In this document: positions 31,785 through 40,869 of the stretch, in pieces
Layout: every line of letters begins with the position of its first letter
Position numbering within the stretch: position 1 is the stretch's first letter
NCBI GenBank assembly: GCA_947170265.1
Contig: CAMVSV010000001.1
Coordinates: 1 to 64,000 of the forward strand
Source: an uncultured Prevotella sp.
Lineage (GTDB): Bacteria; Bacteroidota; Bacteroidia; Bacteroidales; Bacteroidaceae
Direction of reading: 5' to 3'
DNA: 64,000 bases
Notes under the pieces: generated by a model
Told to the model about the DNA's origin: nothing
Seen by the model: the letters and a program-made list of their open reading frames with translations, nothing else
The model's database searches: none
Translations under genes and position numbers: made by a program

Positions 31785-32738
31785 ATGGACATATCTGTAG
31801 TAGTGCCACTATATAACGAGGCAGAGTCGCTGCCCGAACTGTATGAATGGATTGAACGCGTGATGAACGCAAACAGCCTCACCTTCGAGGTGATATTCGT
31901 CAACGATGGCTCAACAGACCAGTCGTGGCAAGTGATACAGGAACTCAACGAGAAGTCTGAGCATGTGAAGGGCATAAAGTTCAGACGCAACTATGGCAAG
32001 AGTCCGGCTCTATACTGCGGTTTCAAAGCTGCTCAGGGTGACGTGGTGATAACCATGGATGCCGACCTTCAGGACTCTCCCGACGAAATTCCCGAGCTCT
32101 TCCAAATGATAAAGAACGATGGTTACGACCTCGTATCGGGCTACAAGCAGAAGCGCTACGACCCTATTTCCAAGACACTTCCCACGAAGCTGTTCAACGC
32201 CACTGCACGCAAGATTAGCGGAATAAACAATCTCCATGACTTCAACTGTGGGTTGAAAGCCTATAGGAAAGAAGTGGTAAAGAACATTGAGGTCTATGGA
32301 GAGATGCACCGCTATATCCCCTATCTCGCCAAGAACGCTGGGTTTACGAAGATTGGCGAAAAGGTCGTGCACCATCAGGCACGCAAATACGGCTCATCAA
32401 AATTCATGGGACTTAACCGTTTTGTCAATGGTTATCTCGACCTGCTTACACTCTGGTTCCTTAGTTCCTTCGGAAAGAAGCCTATGCATGTGTTTGGTTT
32501 TCTCGGCTCAATAATGTTTTTCATTGGTTTCATTGCAGTGATAGTCATCGGTATAAACAAGATGATTGACCTTGCAAACGGAGTTTACCACAACCTGATT
32601 ACCGACTCGCCGTGGTTCTACATTGCCCTCACAACAATGATGATTGGAACACAGATGTTCCTCACAGGCTTCATAGGCGATTTGGTAAGCCGTTCGTCAA
32701 GCCAGCGCAATGACTATCAGATAGAAGAAACCATTTAG
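31785..32738 (+). CDS. family 2 glycosyltransferase with C-terminal membrane helices
   Basis: 317 aa from the ATG at 31785 (MDISVVVPLYNEAESLPEL); the longer frame reads back into the DUF4199 gene. The GT2 core has VIFVNDGSTD, FRRNYGKSPALYCGF and the metal-binding MDADLQDSPDE, followed by two C-terminal membrane helices (about 235-260 and 275-300). It belongs to the DPM1/GtrB/ArnC-like group that transfers a sugar to a polyprenyl phosphate at the inner membrane. It sits between DUF4199 and a DUF6452-like lipoprotein in a likely operon. Confidence 0.92.
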   Translation: MDISVVVPLYNEAESLPELYEWIERVMNANSLTFEVIFVNDGSTDQSWQVIQELNEKSEHVKGIKFRRNYGKSPALYCGFKAAQGDVVITMDADLQDSPDEIPELFQMIKNDGYDLVSGYKQKRYDPISKTLPTKLFNATARKISGINNLHDFNCGLKAYRKEVVKNIEVYGEMHRYIPYLAKNAGFTKIGEKVVHHQARKYGSSKFMGLNRFVNGYLDLLTLWFLSSFGKKPMHVFGFLGSIMFFIGFIAVIVIGINKMIDLANGVYHNLITDSPWFYIALTTMMIGTQMFLTGFIGDLVSRSSSQRNDYQIEETI

Positions 32739-32752
32739 CACATCAACATCTC

Positions 32753-33241
32753 ATGACGAAACAACTAAGGATACTGCCTATAGCTATTGCCATAATGCTT
32801 GTGCTCGGGGCTTGTTCGTCGATAGACTGTCCGCTCAACAGCACCGTGCGGGCTACATATAGTTTCAAGGGTGAGACTGACACTCTCAAAGACACCCTCA
32901 CCGTGATGGCAGTGCGAGCCAACCGCGAAGACAGCGTCATACTCAACAGGGGCATCAACCTCACATTCATGGCGTTGCCAATGAGCTACACTCAGGATGA
33001 AGATGTTCTGGCTTTGGTTTTCACACACGAAGACGGCACTCAGGAAACTGACACCATTTGGATAAGCAAGGACAACATGCCGCACTTTGAGTCGGTGGAT
33101 TGCAGTCCACAGTATTTCCACACACTTACTGGTATCCGCTGTACACACACGAGAATAGACGACATTGTAATTAACAATCCATCTGTTGACTATGATGAAA
33201 CTAAAGAAAACATTTTCATATATTTCCGCTCTGACGATTAG
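32753..33241 (+). CDS. lipoprotein, DUF6452-like
   Basis: A 162-aa protein with a lipobox (LVLGACSS, Cys at about residue 21) and a mature beta-rich domain (TVRATYSFKGETDTLKDTL, RGINLTFMALP). It matches the small Bacteroidota family I know as DUF6452, which is usually found directly ahead of a DUF6048 gene. The same order holds here, with about 50 bp of overlap between them. Together they are probably envelope proteins with a shared role, not yet known. Confidence 0.75.
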   Translation: MTKQLRILPIAIAIMLVLGACSSIDCPLNSTVRATYSFKGETDTLKDTLTVMAVRANREDSVILNRGINLTFMALPMSYTQDEDVLALVFTHEDGTQETDTIWISKDNMPHFESVDCSPQYFHTLTGIRCTHTRIDDIVINNPSVDYDETKENIFIYFRSDD

Positions 33242-33887
33242 CCTCATCACGGCTCTGTTCCCGCTGCCTGCCAACGCCCAGAGGCACCACATGAGAAGCA
33301 CTGTGGAAAGAGACACGGTGGCATTGTTCAGGGGAATAGCCGTAAGCGTTGATGCCGTGGGAGCCATACAACGATGGGTCAGCGACTATGGACAATACGA
33401 GGGAGCTTTGAAACTAAACCTCAAAGACCGCTACTTCCCAACCATTGAGTTCGGATATGGCGATGCCGACCACGACGACGAGGTCACCGGCATTCACTAT
33501 ACCTCCAAGGCTCCCTATGGAAGGGTTGGAATAGACTTCAACCTCTTGAAGGACAAGCACGACATATACAGGCTCTACTTAGGCGCACGCTATGGTTACA
33601 CATCATTTAAATACAGCATTGACAGTCCAGGAATAGAAGACCCTTTATGGCAGACCCACTCCGACTATAGCATGAAAGACATACAATGCAAGTATCACTG
33701 GGCTGAAGCCGTGGCAGGTGTTCAAGCCAAGATAGCGGGACCGCTTCATCTGGGATGGAGCGTGAGATACCGAAGCCGTCTCAGCCAGAAACACGGTGAT
33801 GCCGGTGAGCCCTGGTATGTGCCGGGATTTGGCAAGTCAGGTTCATCACGCCTTGGAGCAATCTTCAACATCATACTGGAGCTATAA
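33192..33887 (+). CDS. outer-membrane-like protein, DUF6048-like
   Basis: 231 aa from the ATG at 33192; the frame extends to a TTG at 33186. A signal peptide (about 1-28, ending LPANAQ) is followed by a strand-rich sequence with alternating aromatic residues (YFPTIEFGYGDAD, YRLYLGARYGYTSFKY, LHLGWSVRYRSRL) and a C-terminal LGAIFNIILEL, as in small outer-membrane barrels. This fits the DUF6048 family. The start overlaps the upstream lipoprotein gene by about 50 bp, so the two are co-expressed. Confidence 0.78.
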   Translation: MMKLKKTFSYISALTISLITALFPLPANAQRHHMRSTVERDTVALFRGIAVSVDAVGAIQRWVSDYGQYEGALKLNLKDRYFPTIEFGYGDADHDDEVTGIHYTSKAPYGRVGIDFNLLKDKHDIYRLYLGARYGYTSFKYSIDSPGIEDPLWQTHSDYSMKDIQCKYHWAEAVAGVQAKIAGPLHLGWSVRYRSRLSQKHGDAGEPWYVPGFGKSGSSRLGAIFNIILEL

Positions 33888-33929
33888 AGTAAGATTTGCA
33901 TAAATAACATACCACCTCATCGCCATACT

Positions 33930-34979
33930 ATGATTAGCAACACCAACAAAAAGCTGCTTTGGCAGATACCTTTCCTGCTGTTTCTCGCCGTAGGCACTGT
34001 ATGGATTATCCGCCAACATGCAACCATGCCCTACAAGACATGCAACGGACAGATATTCGGGACGACATACAGCGTGACATACCAGTACGAAGACGACTTG
34101 CAGAAAGCAATAGAGGACGAACTCAAGAAGGTTGATGATGCCTTGTCCACATTCAACAAAGAATCAACAATATCGCATATCAACAACAACGAAGCAACAG
34201 CACGTAACGAGATGTTCACAGAGGTATTCCTGTTGAGCAAGACCATTTCCGAGAACACCGGCGGAGCCTTTGACATCACCGTTGCCCCCCTCGTAAACCT
34301 CTGGGGCTTTGGATTTAAGAACGGTGAGGAGCCCTCACAGGCAAAGATTGACAGCATAGGCACATTCGTTGGCTACAAAAAAGTGAACCTTCTTGACACA
34401 TACAGAAACGCAAGAGCCAAGTCTTGGATAACGAAAGACGACCCGAGAGTGATGCTCGACTGCTCAGCAATAGCGAAGGGCTATGGCGTTGACGTGGTTG
34501 CAAGGCTGTTGCGAAACTTTCATGTTGACAATTTCATGGTGGAGATTGGCGGTGAAGTCGTTACCTCTGGCGTCAATCCCGATAAACAGCCATGGAGAGT
34601 AGGCATAGTAAAGCCCTCCGACAACATTTCGAACAACGGACAAGAGCTGCAAACCATACTCAACATCAGCAACAAAGCCATGGCAACGAGCGGCAACTAC
34701 CGTAATTTCTACTACAAAGATGGTCAGAAATATGCACATACCATTGACCCCAAGACCGGCAGACCCGTTCAGCATGGCTTGCTATCAGCCACTGTGATAG
34801 CCAACAACTGTGCCACTGCCGACGCCTATGCCACTGCTTTCATGGTGATGGGTGTTGACAAAGCCAGGAAAGTGCTGGAAAAACATCCCGAGCTTCAAGC
34901 CTATTTCATATTCTCCGACGGCAACTCAAACACACAAACATGGATGTCTTCAGCCATGCAATCCTACATAAAGCAATAG
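33930..34979 (+). CDS. apbE: FAD:protein FMN transferase
   Basis: A 349-aa ApbE-family enzyme with an N-terminal membrane anchor (about 9-27). It attaches FMN covalently to Thr of target proteins such as the NQR and RNF subunits on the outer face of the inner membrane. Visible blocks: FGTTYSVTY, GAFDITVAPLVNLWGFG, LDCSAIAKGYGVDVVARLL, NFMVEIGGEV, SGNYRNFYYKDGQKYAHTID and the metal-binding ATADAYATAFMVMG (as CATADAYATA). All family motifs are present. It follows the DUF6048-like gene by 42 bp and precedes a Crp-family regulator by 4 bp. Confidence 0.94.
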   Translation: MISNTNKKLLWQIPFLLFLAVGTVWIIRQHATMPYKTCNGQIFGTTYSVTYQYEDDLQKAIEDELKKVDDALSTFNKESTISHINNNEATARNEMFTEVFLLSKTISENTGGAFDITVAPLVNLWGFGFKNGEEPSQAKIDSIGTFVGYKKVNLLDTYRNARAKSWITKDDPRVMLDCSAIAKGYGVDVVARLLRNFHVDNFMVEIGGEVVTSGVNPDKQPWRVGIVKPSDNISNNGQELQTILNISNKAMATSGNYRNFYYKDGQKYAHTIDPKTGRPVQHGLLSATVIANNCATADAYATAFMVMGVDKARKVLEKHPELQAYFIFSDGNSNTQTWMSSAMQSYIKQ

Positions 34980-34983
34980 ACAG

Positions 34984-35655
34984 ATGCCGAGCAAGCAGAT
35001 ATATGACAAGCTGAGGAGCCTTACCCTTTTTCAAGGTCTCGACATAAGCGACATCAACGAAGTTATCGGTTACACCAAGTTCAGCTTCGCAAAGGTCGAG
35101 ACCGGTGACAACATAATCCATGAAGGCGACCACTGCAATCAACTTACCATCATTCTCAACGGGAAGATAAGCATCACCAGCCATGCCGCCAACCGCAGCT
35201 ATAACATTACCGAGACCATATCGGCACCCATAGCCTTGCAACCCGAGCATCTTTTCGGACTGTTCCAGCAATACACAAAGACCGTTGTGGCTGCCGCCCC
35301 CTGCCAGATTATGATGCTTCACAAGAGCGAAGTGGTGAGACTGATGCAAGAGTATGACATCATTAGGATGAACATTACCAACCACATTGCCACAAAAGCC
35401 CAGAAAGCCGATCTGCCATTGTGGCGACAGGCACCCGAAAGCCTCCGGGAAAGAATCATCGCATTCGTTGCCCGACGATGCTTGCGACCTGCCGGAAGCA
35501 AGACAATACACATAAGAATGGCCGATCTCGCTCGTGAAGTATGCGACTCACGCAGGGATGTGAGCCACGAACTCAACCTCATGCAAGACCAGGGACTAAT
35601 TTCCTTGAGCAGGGAGACCATACACATCCACGCACTTGAAAAACTCTTCACCTGA
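34984..35655 (+). CDS. Crp/Fnr-family transcription regulator
   Basis: A 223-aa protein with an N-terminal cyclic-nucleotide-binding-like domain (about 15-130, KVETGDNIIHEGDHCNQLTI, then LNGKISI) and a C-terminal Crp-type helix-turn-helix (about 165-215, IRMADLAREVCDSRRDVSHE, then LNLMQDQGLI). There is no cysteine cluster for an Fe-S centre, and the cAMP-binding residues are not obvious, so the signal is unknown. It lies 4 bp after apbE and may regulate that operon or a redox or stress response. Confidence 0.9.
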   Translation: MPSKQIYDKLRSLTLFQGLDISDINEVIGYTKFSFAKVETGDNIIHEGDHCNQLTIILNGKISITSHAANRSYNITETISAPIALQPEHLFGLFQQYTKTVVAAAPCQIMMLHKSEVVRLMQEYDIIRMNITNHIATKAQKADLPLWRQAPESLRERIIAFVARRCLRPAGSKTIHIRMADLAREVCDSRRDVSHELNLMQDQGLISLSRETIHIHALEKLFT

Positions 35656-35784
35656 CTCCACTCCTCCATCATCATTATCTAAGATTGGCATCCAACAATT
35701 GTCTGATGCACAAATATTCACTGCTTTCACATATACAAACAACTATTTTTGCCAAAAACAAGCTTTTATTTTCAACGTTTTTCG

Positions 35785-35792
35785 TATTTTTG
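35785..35792 (+). promoter_or_regulatory. -7 promoter element of the M3 peptidase gene
   Basis: TATTTTTG, 28 bp ahead of the ATG at 35821, giving a leader of about 24 nt. Confidence 0.55.
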
Positions 35793-35820
35793 TAGCTTGA
35801 TAAACGAAAAGCGATAAGTA

Positions 35821-37908
35821 ATGGACAAAAATAGCAATTCACACATCAATCCCTTTCTACAACCATACAACACCCCGCACGATACGGCTCCGTTCGACAA
35901 GATAACACTGGACGACTATGAAGAAGCCATGATGGAAGGCATACGCCGTGACAACGAACAAATAGAGAAAATGGTCAACGACCCCGACGAGCCGACATTC
36001 GAAAACACCATAATAAGAGAAGACGAAGTAAAGGGCAGGAAGCACTATTACGACCTGCTTTCACGCACCGAGAGCGTGTTTTTCAATATGCTCAGCGCAG
36101 AGACCAACGACGAGATGGATGCCCTGGCTCAGAAAATGAGCCCCATACTGACCAAGCATGCCAACGACATGAGCCTCAACCCCAAGGTTTTTGAGCGCAT
36201 CAAATATGTGTATGAGCATCACCGTGAGCTCTCTCCCGAGGAAGAACGCCTCCTGAACAATGTCTACGACGGACTGGTGAGAAGCGGAGCGTTGCTCAGC
36301 GAAGACGACAAGAACCGTCTCAGAGCACTCACCGAAGAGGCAAGCATGCTGTCGCTGCAATTCTCACAAAACCTGCTGAAGGAAAACAAAGCATTCCTGC
36401 TCCACATCACAGATGAAGAACAGCTTAGCGGTCTGCCTGAGACAGCACGTCAGGCAGCAGCAGAGACAGCTCGTGAGCACAATCTCGAAGGTTGGGCAAT
36501 CACCCTCGACAGCCCGAGCTATGGTCCGTTCATGATGTATTCCACTCAGCGCGACCTGCGTCAGCAGCTCTACATGGCACGCAATACCCTCTGCATAAAA
36601 GCCAACGACACCAACAACCTTGAAATCTGCAAGCGGCTCATAAACCTCAGACGCGAACTCGCACAGCTGCTTGGCTACGACACCTATGCCGACTATGTGA
36701 TGAAATACCGCATGGCAACCAATGTGAGCAACGTATATTCGCTACTCGACAAGCTTATCACGGCATACAAGCCAACAGCCATCAAGGAGATGGAAGAGAT
36801 AAGACAAACTGCCATCCACTCCGACGACTGGAACAAGGAAAGCGACAAGCTGGAACCGTGGGACGTGAGCTATTATGCCCACAAGCTGAAAATGCAGAAA
36901 TACGACCTCGACCCAGAGATGCTGAGACCCTATCTCGAGCTCAACAACGTGATAAAAGGAGTGTTCGGACTTGCCACCAAGCTCTACGGCATAACCTTCA
37001 AACCAAATACCGACATCCCCGTCTACCATCCCGACGTGAAGCCTTATGAGGTGTTCGACCACGACGGTACCTTCCTTGCCGTGCTGTATGTAGACTTTCA
37101 CCCTCGCAAAGGAAAGCGCGACGGAGCATGGATGACCGAATTCCAGGGACAATGGATAGACAATGAGGGTGTGAACCACCGTCCTCATGTGAGTCTGGTG
37201 ATGAACCTCAGCAAACCCACCGACGACAAGCCAGCCCTGCTCAGGCTCGGCGAGGTGGAGACTTTCCTTCATGAGTTTGGGCATTCCCTCCACGGCATCT
37301 TCGCCAACACCCGCTTCGAGTCGCTCTCCGGCACCAACGTATGGTGGGATTTCGTGGAGCTACCCTCCCAGTTCATGGAGAATTTCGCCATAGAAAAGGA
37401 TTTCCTCAGGACCTTCGCGTTTCATTACGAGACCGGCGAGCCCATGCCCGACGAGCTTATTGACAAAATCGTTGACAGCCGCAACTTCAACGCAGCCACA
37501 GCGTGTCTGCGTCAGGTGAGCTTCGGGCTTCTCGACATGGCATACTACACACAGAAAGACGAGTTCAAGGCAGACATCATTCCGTTTGAGAAAGAAGCAT
37601 GGAAAGATGCCATGATCTCGCAACAGCGTTCCGACACATGTATGACCACACAATTCTCACACATCATGTCGGGAGGATATGCCGCTGGCTACTACAGCTA
37701 CAAATGGGCAGAGGTGCTCGATGCCGATGCGTTCAGCGTGTTCAAGCACGAAGGCATCTTCAACAGAGCCACCGCACAGCGTTTCCGCGACTGCATACTC
37801 TCCAAGGGAGGCACCGACCACCCCATGACGCTCTACAAGAACTTCCGTGGCAGTGCCCCGACTATAGATGCTCTTCTCGAACGCAATGGCATAAAGAAAG
37901 AGGCATGA
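35821..37908 (+). CDS. dcp: M3-family peptidyl-dipeptidase
   Basis: A 695-aa zinc peptidase with the HEFGHSLHG motif (about residue 483) and the downstream Glu in the FENFAIEKDF region (FMENFAIEKDF). No signal peptide is present, so it is cytosolic or periplasm-associated by other means. The length and N-terminal block NPFLQPYNTPHDTAPFDKI match Dcp, which removes dipeptides from peptide C-termini. It has its own promoter and is followed 34 bp later by the dCMP deaminase gene. Confidence 0.93.
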   Translation: MDKNSNSHINPFLQPYNTPHDTAPFDKITLDDYEEAMMEGIRRDNEQIEKMVNDPDEPTFENTIIREDEVKGRKHYYDLLSRTESVFFNMLSAETNDEMDALAQKMSPILTKHANDMSLNPKVFERIKYVYEHHRELSPEEERLLNNVYDGLVRSGALLSEDDKNRLRALTEEASMLSLQFSQNLLKENKAFLLHITDEEQLSGLPETARQAAAETAREHNLEGWAITLDSPSYGPFMMYSTQRDLRQQLYMARNTLCIKANDTNNLEICKRLINLRRELAQLLGYDTYADYVMKYRMATNVSNVYSLLDKLITAYKPTAIKEMEEIRQTAIHSDDWNKESDKLEPWDVSYYAHKLKMQKYDLDPEMLRPYLELNNVIKGVFGLATKLYGITFKPNTDIPVYHPDVKPYEVFDHDGTFLAVLYVDFHPRKGKRDGAWMTEFQGQWIDNEGVNHRPHVSLVMNLSKPTDDKPALLRLGEVETFLHEFGHSLHGIFANTRFESLSGTNVWWDFVELPSQFMENFAIEKDFLRTFAFHYETGEPMPDELIDKIVDSRNFNAATACLRQVSFGLLDMAYYTQKDEFKADIIPFEKEAWKDAMISQQRSDTCMTTQFSHIMSGGYAAGYYSYKWAEVLDADAFSVFKHEGIFNRATAQRFRDCILSKGGTDHPMTLYKNFRGSAPTIDALLERNGIKKEA

Positions 37909-37942
37909 CCTTCAGATACAAAGATCCCCATACCAGCATATC

Positions 37943-38386
37943 ATGAACCAAGAAGAAAAACAAAGGAAACTTGACATTCGCTACCTGCGCATGGCACGCA
38001 TATGGGCAGAAAACTCATACTGCAAGCGCCGGCAGGTGGGCGCCCTCGTCGTGAAAGACAAGATGATTATAAGCGATGGATACAACGGCACACCCAGTGG
38101 GTTTGAAAACATCTGTGAGGACGACAACAACCTCACCAAGCCCTATGTGCTCCATGCCGAGGCAAATGCCATCACCAAGCTCGCACGCTCGTCAAACAAT
38201 TCCGAGGGCTCCACGCTGTATGTCACAGCCTCGCCATGCATAGAGTGTGCCAAGCTCATCATCCAGTCAGGCATCACGCGTGTGGTCTACGCCGAGAAAT
38301 ACCGCCTTGAAGATGGCATCGACCTGTTGCGTCGTGCCAACATTGAAGTAATTTACCTTAATCCCAATGAGCATGAGTCAGAATAA
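37943..38386 (+). CDS. dCMP deaminase
   Basis: A 147-aa zinc-dependent deaminase. The zinc and catalytic residues are visible in VLHAEANAITKLAR (H-A-E) and TASPCIECAKLIIQSG (P-C-x-x-C). The NSYCKRRQVGALVVKDKMII start and the TPSGFENICEDD insert are typical of the deoxycytidylate/dCMP deaminase group, which makes dUMP for thymidylate synthesis. Its end overlaps the start of the ctpA-like gene by 20 bp. Confidence 0.92.
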   Translation: MNQEEKQRKLDIRYLRMARIWAENSYCKRRQVGALVVKDKMIISDGYNGTPSGFENICEDDNNLTKPYVLHAEANAITKLARSSNNSEGSTLYVTASPCIECAKLIIQSGITRVVYAEKYRLEDGIDLLRRANIEVIYLNPNEHESE

Positions 38387-40061
38387 GAACCGTTTTCTCC
38401 CACTTCTCCTTGCACTGTGCGTTGTCATCGGCATTGTGATAGGAACATTCTATACCAACCATTTCTCCGGAAACAGGCTTAACATCATCAACAGCGGAAG
38501 CAACAGGCTCAACAACCTTCTCCACATCATTGACGACCAGTATGTTGACTCAGTAAACATCGACAAGCTCGTTGAGAAAGCCATACCACAGATACTCTCC
38601 GAGCTCGACCCTCATTCAGCCTACATCAGTGCCGAAGATGCGCAGAAAGCCAACGACGACCTCAAAGGCTCGTTCTCAGGAGTAGGCATCGAGTTCACCA
38701 TACGCAAAGACACGCTTCATGTGCAGAACGTGGTAAAAAGCGGTCCGGCAGAAACAGCAGGCATCCTTGCCGGCGACAAGATTGTCAGCATCGACGGCAA
38801 GCCTTTCGTTGGAAAGACCGTCACCAACGAGGAAGCCATGCACCGTCTGAAAGGTCCCAAGGGCACAAAGGTGAAGATTGGCGTTGAGCGCTACGGCGAA
38901 CACAATCAAAAAGAGTTCATCGTGACACGCGACAATATCACAACCAAGAGCATCACCGCCGTCTACATGCTCGACGACTCCATAGGCTACATTCGCATAA
39001 AGAACTTCGGTGAGCGCACCTATGCCGAGATGCTCGCCGCTCTCTTTGAGCTGTCGTCAGAAGGGTTCAGCCACCTCGTCATAGACCTGCGCGACAATGC
39101 CGGAGGCTACCTCCAGTCTGCCACGCAGATGGCAAACGAGTTCCTACCCAAAGACAGGCTCATAACCTATACCCAGGGACGCAAGTCACCACGCACCAAC
39201 TACCGCAGCGACGGAAGGGGCAGCTATCAGAACATACCGCTCACCGTGCTCATCAACGAAGGGTCGGCATCGGCATCAGAGATCTTTGCGGGAGCCATAC
39301 AAGACAACGACCGAGGCACCATCATCGGACGGCGTTCTTTCGGCAAAGGTCTTGTGCAACAACAGATTGGTTTCTCCGACGGCAGTCTCATACGCCTTAC
39401 CATAGCACGTTACTACACGCCTTCCGGACGATGCATACAGAAGCCCTACACTCCCGGCGATGAAAACGAATACCAACTCGACATGGTGTCACGCTACCAG
39501 CACGGCGAATTCTTCTCGCGAGACAGTATCAAGCACACCGGTCCAGCCTACCACACCCTTTTGGGCAGGACGGTATATGGAGGAGGAGGCATCACTCCCG
39601 ACATCTTTATCCCGGAAGACACCACCAACGTAACCTCCTATTACAAGGAGGCTGCCATGAGCGGGCTCATCCTTCAATATGCCTACAACTACACCGACGA
39701 AAACCGTCAGAAGCTGAAGAGCTACAACACCATGCCCAAGCTCGTGAAACACATCGGGTCCCTCAACCTCGTTGAAGACTTTGCCAGCTTTGCCGAGAAC
39801 AACGGACTCAAGCGCAGGAACCTCATGATCATGCGTTCCCACGACCTCCTTGAGAAATACATCTTCAGCCGCATCGTCTACAACATGCTCGACGAACAGG
39901 CATGGAACGAATATGTCAACCTGTTCGACGATACAATAAGAGCTGCTATAGAAGTGTTAAGGTCAAACTCCGCCTTCCCCAAGAAGCCGGAAACAAAAAG
40001 CAAGAAACAAAAAAAGGTGGCATGCACAAGAACGAACTCCGGCAACACATTCACTTGCTGA
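38367..40061 (+). CDS. C-terminal processing (S41) peptidase
   Basis: A 564-aa protein with an N-terminal signal anchor (about 10-28), a PDZ domain (about 95-175, SGVGIEFTIRKDTLHVQNVV, then GPAETAGILAGDKIVSIDG) and an S41 protease domain. The latter has the catalytic Ser in NEGSASASEIFAGAI and the Lys in FGKGLVQQ. It is a CtpA/Prc-type envelope protease that trims or degrades periplasmic proteins. The start may be 38367 or 38373. It overlaps both neighbours (20 bp and 40 bp), so dCMP deaminase, ctpA and the cyclo-ligase are translated as a unit. Confidence 0.93.
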   Translation: MSMSQNKNRFLPLLLALCVVIGIVIGTFYTNHFSGNRLNIINSGSNRLNNLLHIIDDQYVDSVNIDKLVEKAIPQILSELDPHSAYISAEDAQKANDDLKGSFSGVGIEFTIRKDTLHVQNVVKSGPAETAGILAGDKIVSIDGKPFVGKTVTNEEAMHRLKGPKGTKVKIGVERYGEHNQKEFIVTRDNITTKSITAVYMLDDSIGYIRIKNFGERTYAEMLAALFELSSEGFSHLVIDLRDNAGGYLQSATQMANEFLPKDRLITYTQGRKSPRTNYRSDGRGSYQNIPLTVLINEGSASASEIFAGAIQDNDRGTIIGRRSFGKGLVQQQIGFSDGSLIRLTIARYYTPSGRCIQKPYTPGDENEYQLDMVSRYQHGEFFSRDSIKHTGPAYHTLLGRTVYGGGGITPDIFIPEDTTNVTSYYKEAAMSGLILQYAYNYTDENRQKLKSYNTMPKLVKHIGSLNLVEDFASFAENNGLKRRNLMIMRSHDLLEKYIFSRIVYNMLDEQAWNEYVNLFDDTIRAAIEVLRSNSAFPKKPETKSKKQKKVACTRTNSGNTFTC

Positions 40062-40552
40062 AAAAACAGTTTTCCACAGCCGAGCTCACTGAGCTCTCAA
40101 AGCCAATAATCAGCAGGCTGATGGTACATCCAAGCATAAAGCGGGCTAAGACCGTACTCATGTACTATTCCCTGCCCGACGAGGTCTGCACCCACGATGC
40201 CGTGAACCTGTTACTTGAACAGGGTAAGACAGTGCTGCTGCCCGTTGTAGTCAGCGACACCGATATGGAGCTCAGGGTATACACCGGACCGGCTGACCTC
40301 AGCGAAGGGTTCTTCGGCATCAAGGAACCCATCGGACAGTTGTTCACCGACTATGAGCTCATCGACGTGGCTGTGATACCCGGCATGGGCTTCGACAGCC
40401 GCGGCAACCGCCTCGGCAGGGGTAAAGGTTACTACGACCGTCTGCTTCCCCGCCTCACCAATGCCTTCAAGCTCGGCATGTGCTTCGCCTTCCAGCGCAT
40501 GCCCGGCATACCCACCGAGACCACCGACGTGGTTATGGATGAAATAATATGA
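40022..40552 (+). CDS. 5-formyltetrahydrofolate cyclo-ligase
   Basis: 176 aa from the ATG at 40022 (MHKNELRQHIHLL); the frame continues upstream inside the S41 peptidase gene without coding features. It catalyses ATP-dependent conversion of 5-formyl-THF to 5,10-methenyl-THF. The signature VAVIPGMGFDSRGNRLGRGK followed by GYYDRLL is intact, as is the N-terminal Arg/Lys block. It overlaps the protease gene by 40 bp and converges on the DUF721 gene 26 bp away. Confidence 0.92.
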   Translation: MHKNELRQHIHLLKKQFSTAELTELSKPIISRLMVHPSIKRAKTVLMYYSLPDEVCTHDAVNLLLEQGKTVLLPVVVSDTDMELRVYTGPADLSEGFFGIKEPIGQLFTDYELIDVAVIPGMGFDSRGNRLGRGKGYYDRLLPRLTNAFKLGMCFAFQRMPGIPTETTDVVMDEII

Positions 40553-40578
40553 TAATGAAGGTTGATTACGTCTCAACC

Positions 40579-40869
40579 TCAATAGAACCTTATATCTATA
40601 ATAAGGTGTGACCCGACGGTGTCGTTCAGTCGTCTCACTATCTGGCTTTTCATCATTGCTATGTCAGAGCGAAGAGCCGGATTGGTGAGTTTCACATACA
40701 GCACCTGACTGCGTATGAACATGTCGGCAGTATAGCGTGCCACTACCCTACCCGTCACCGTCTCCCACGAGTCCATGAGCCGTTTCTGCTGAAGCGGTGT
40801 CTCCAGTCCGTTGTCTCTCAATACCTTACCTAAGAGAGAGTCAATATGTTGCACCTTTCGCTTAAACAT
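40579..40869 (-). CDS. DUF721 protein
   Basis: A 96-aa protein with the DUF721 (DciA-like) pattern: VQHIDSLLGKVLRDNGLETP, SWETVTGRVVARYTADMFIR, VLYVKLTNPALRSDIAMMKS and the ending IVRRLNDTVGSHLIIDIRFY, all given here in family-typical order. Its ATG overlaps the recF stop by 8 bp. DUF721 proteins next to recF or dnaA-region genes are thought to help load the replicative helicase. That is known for DciA in other bacteria and only inferred here. Confidence 0.85.
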   Translation of the reverse strand: MFKRKVQHIDSLLGKVLRDNGLETPLQQKRLMDSWETVTGRVVARYTADMFIRSQVLYVKLTNPALRSDIAMMKSQIVRRLNDTVGSHLIIDIRFY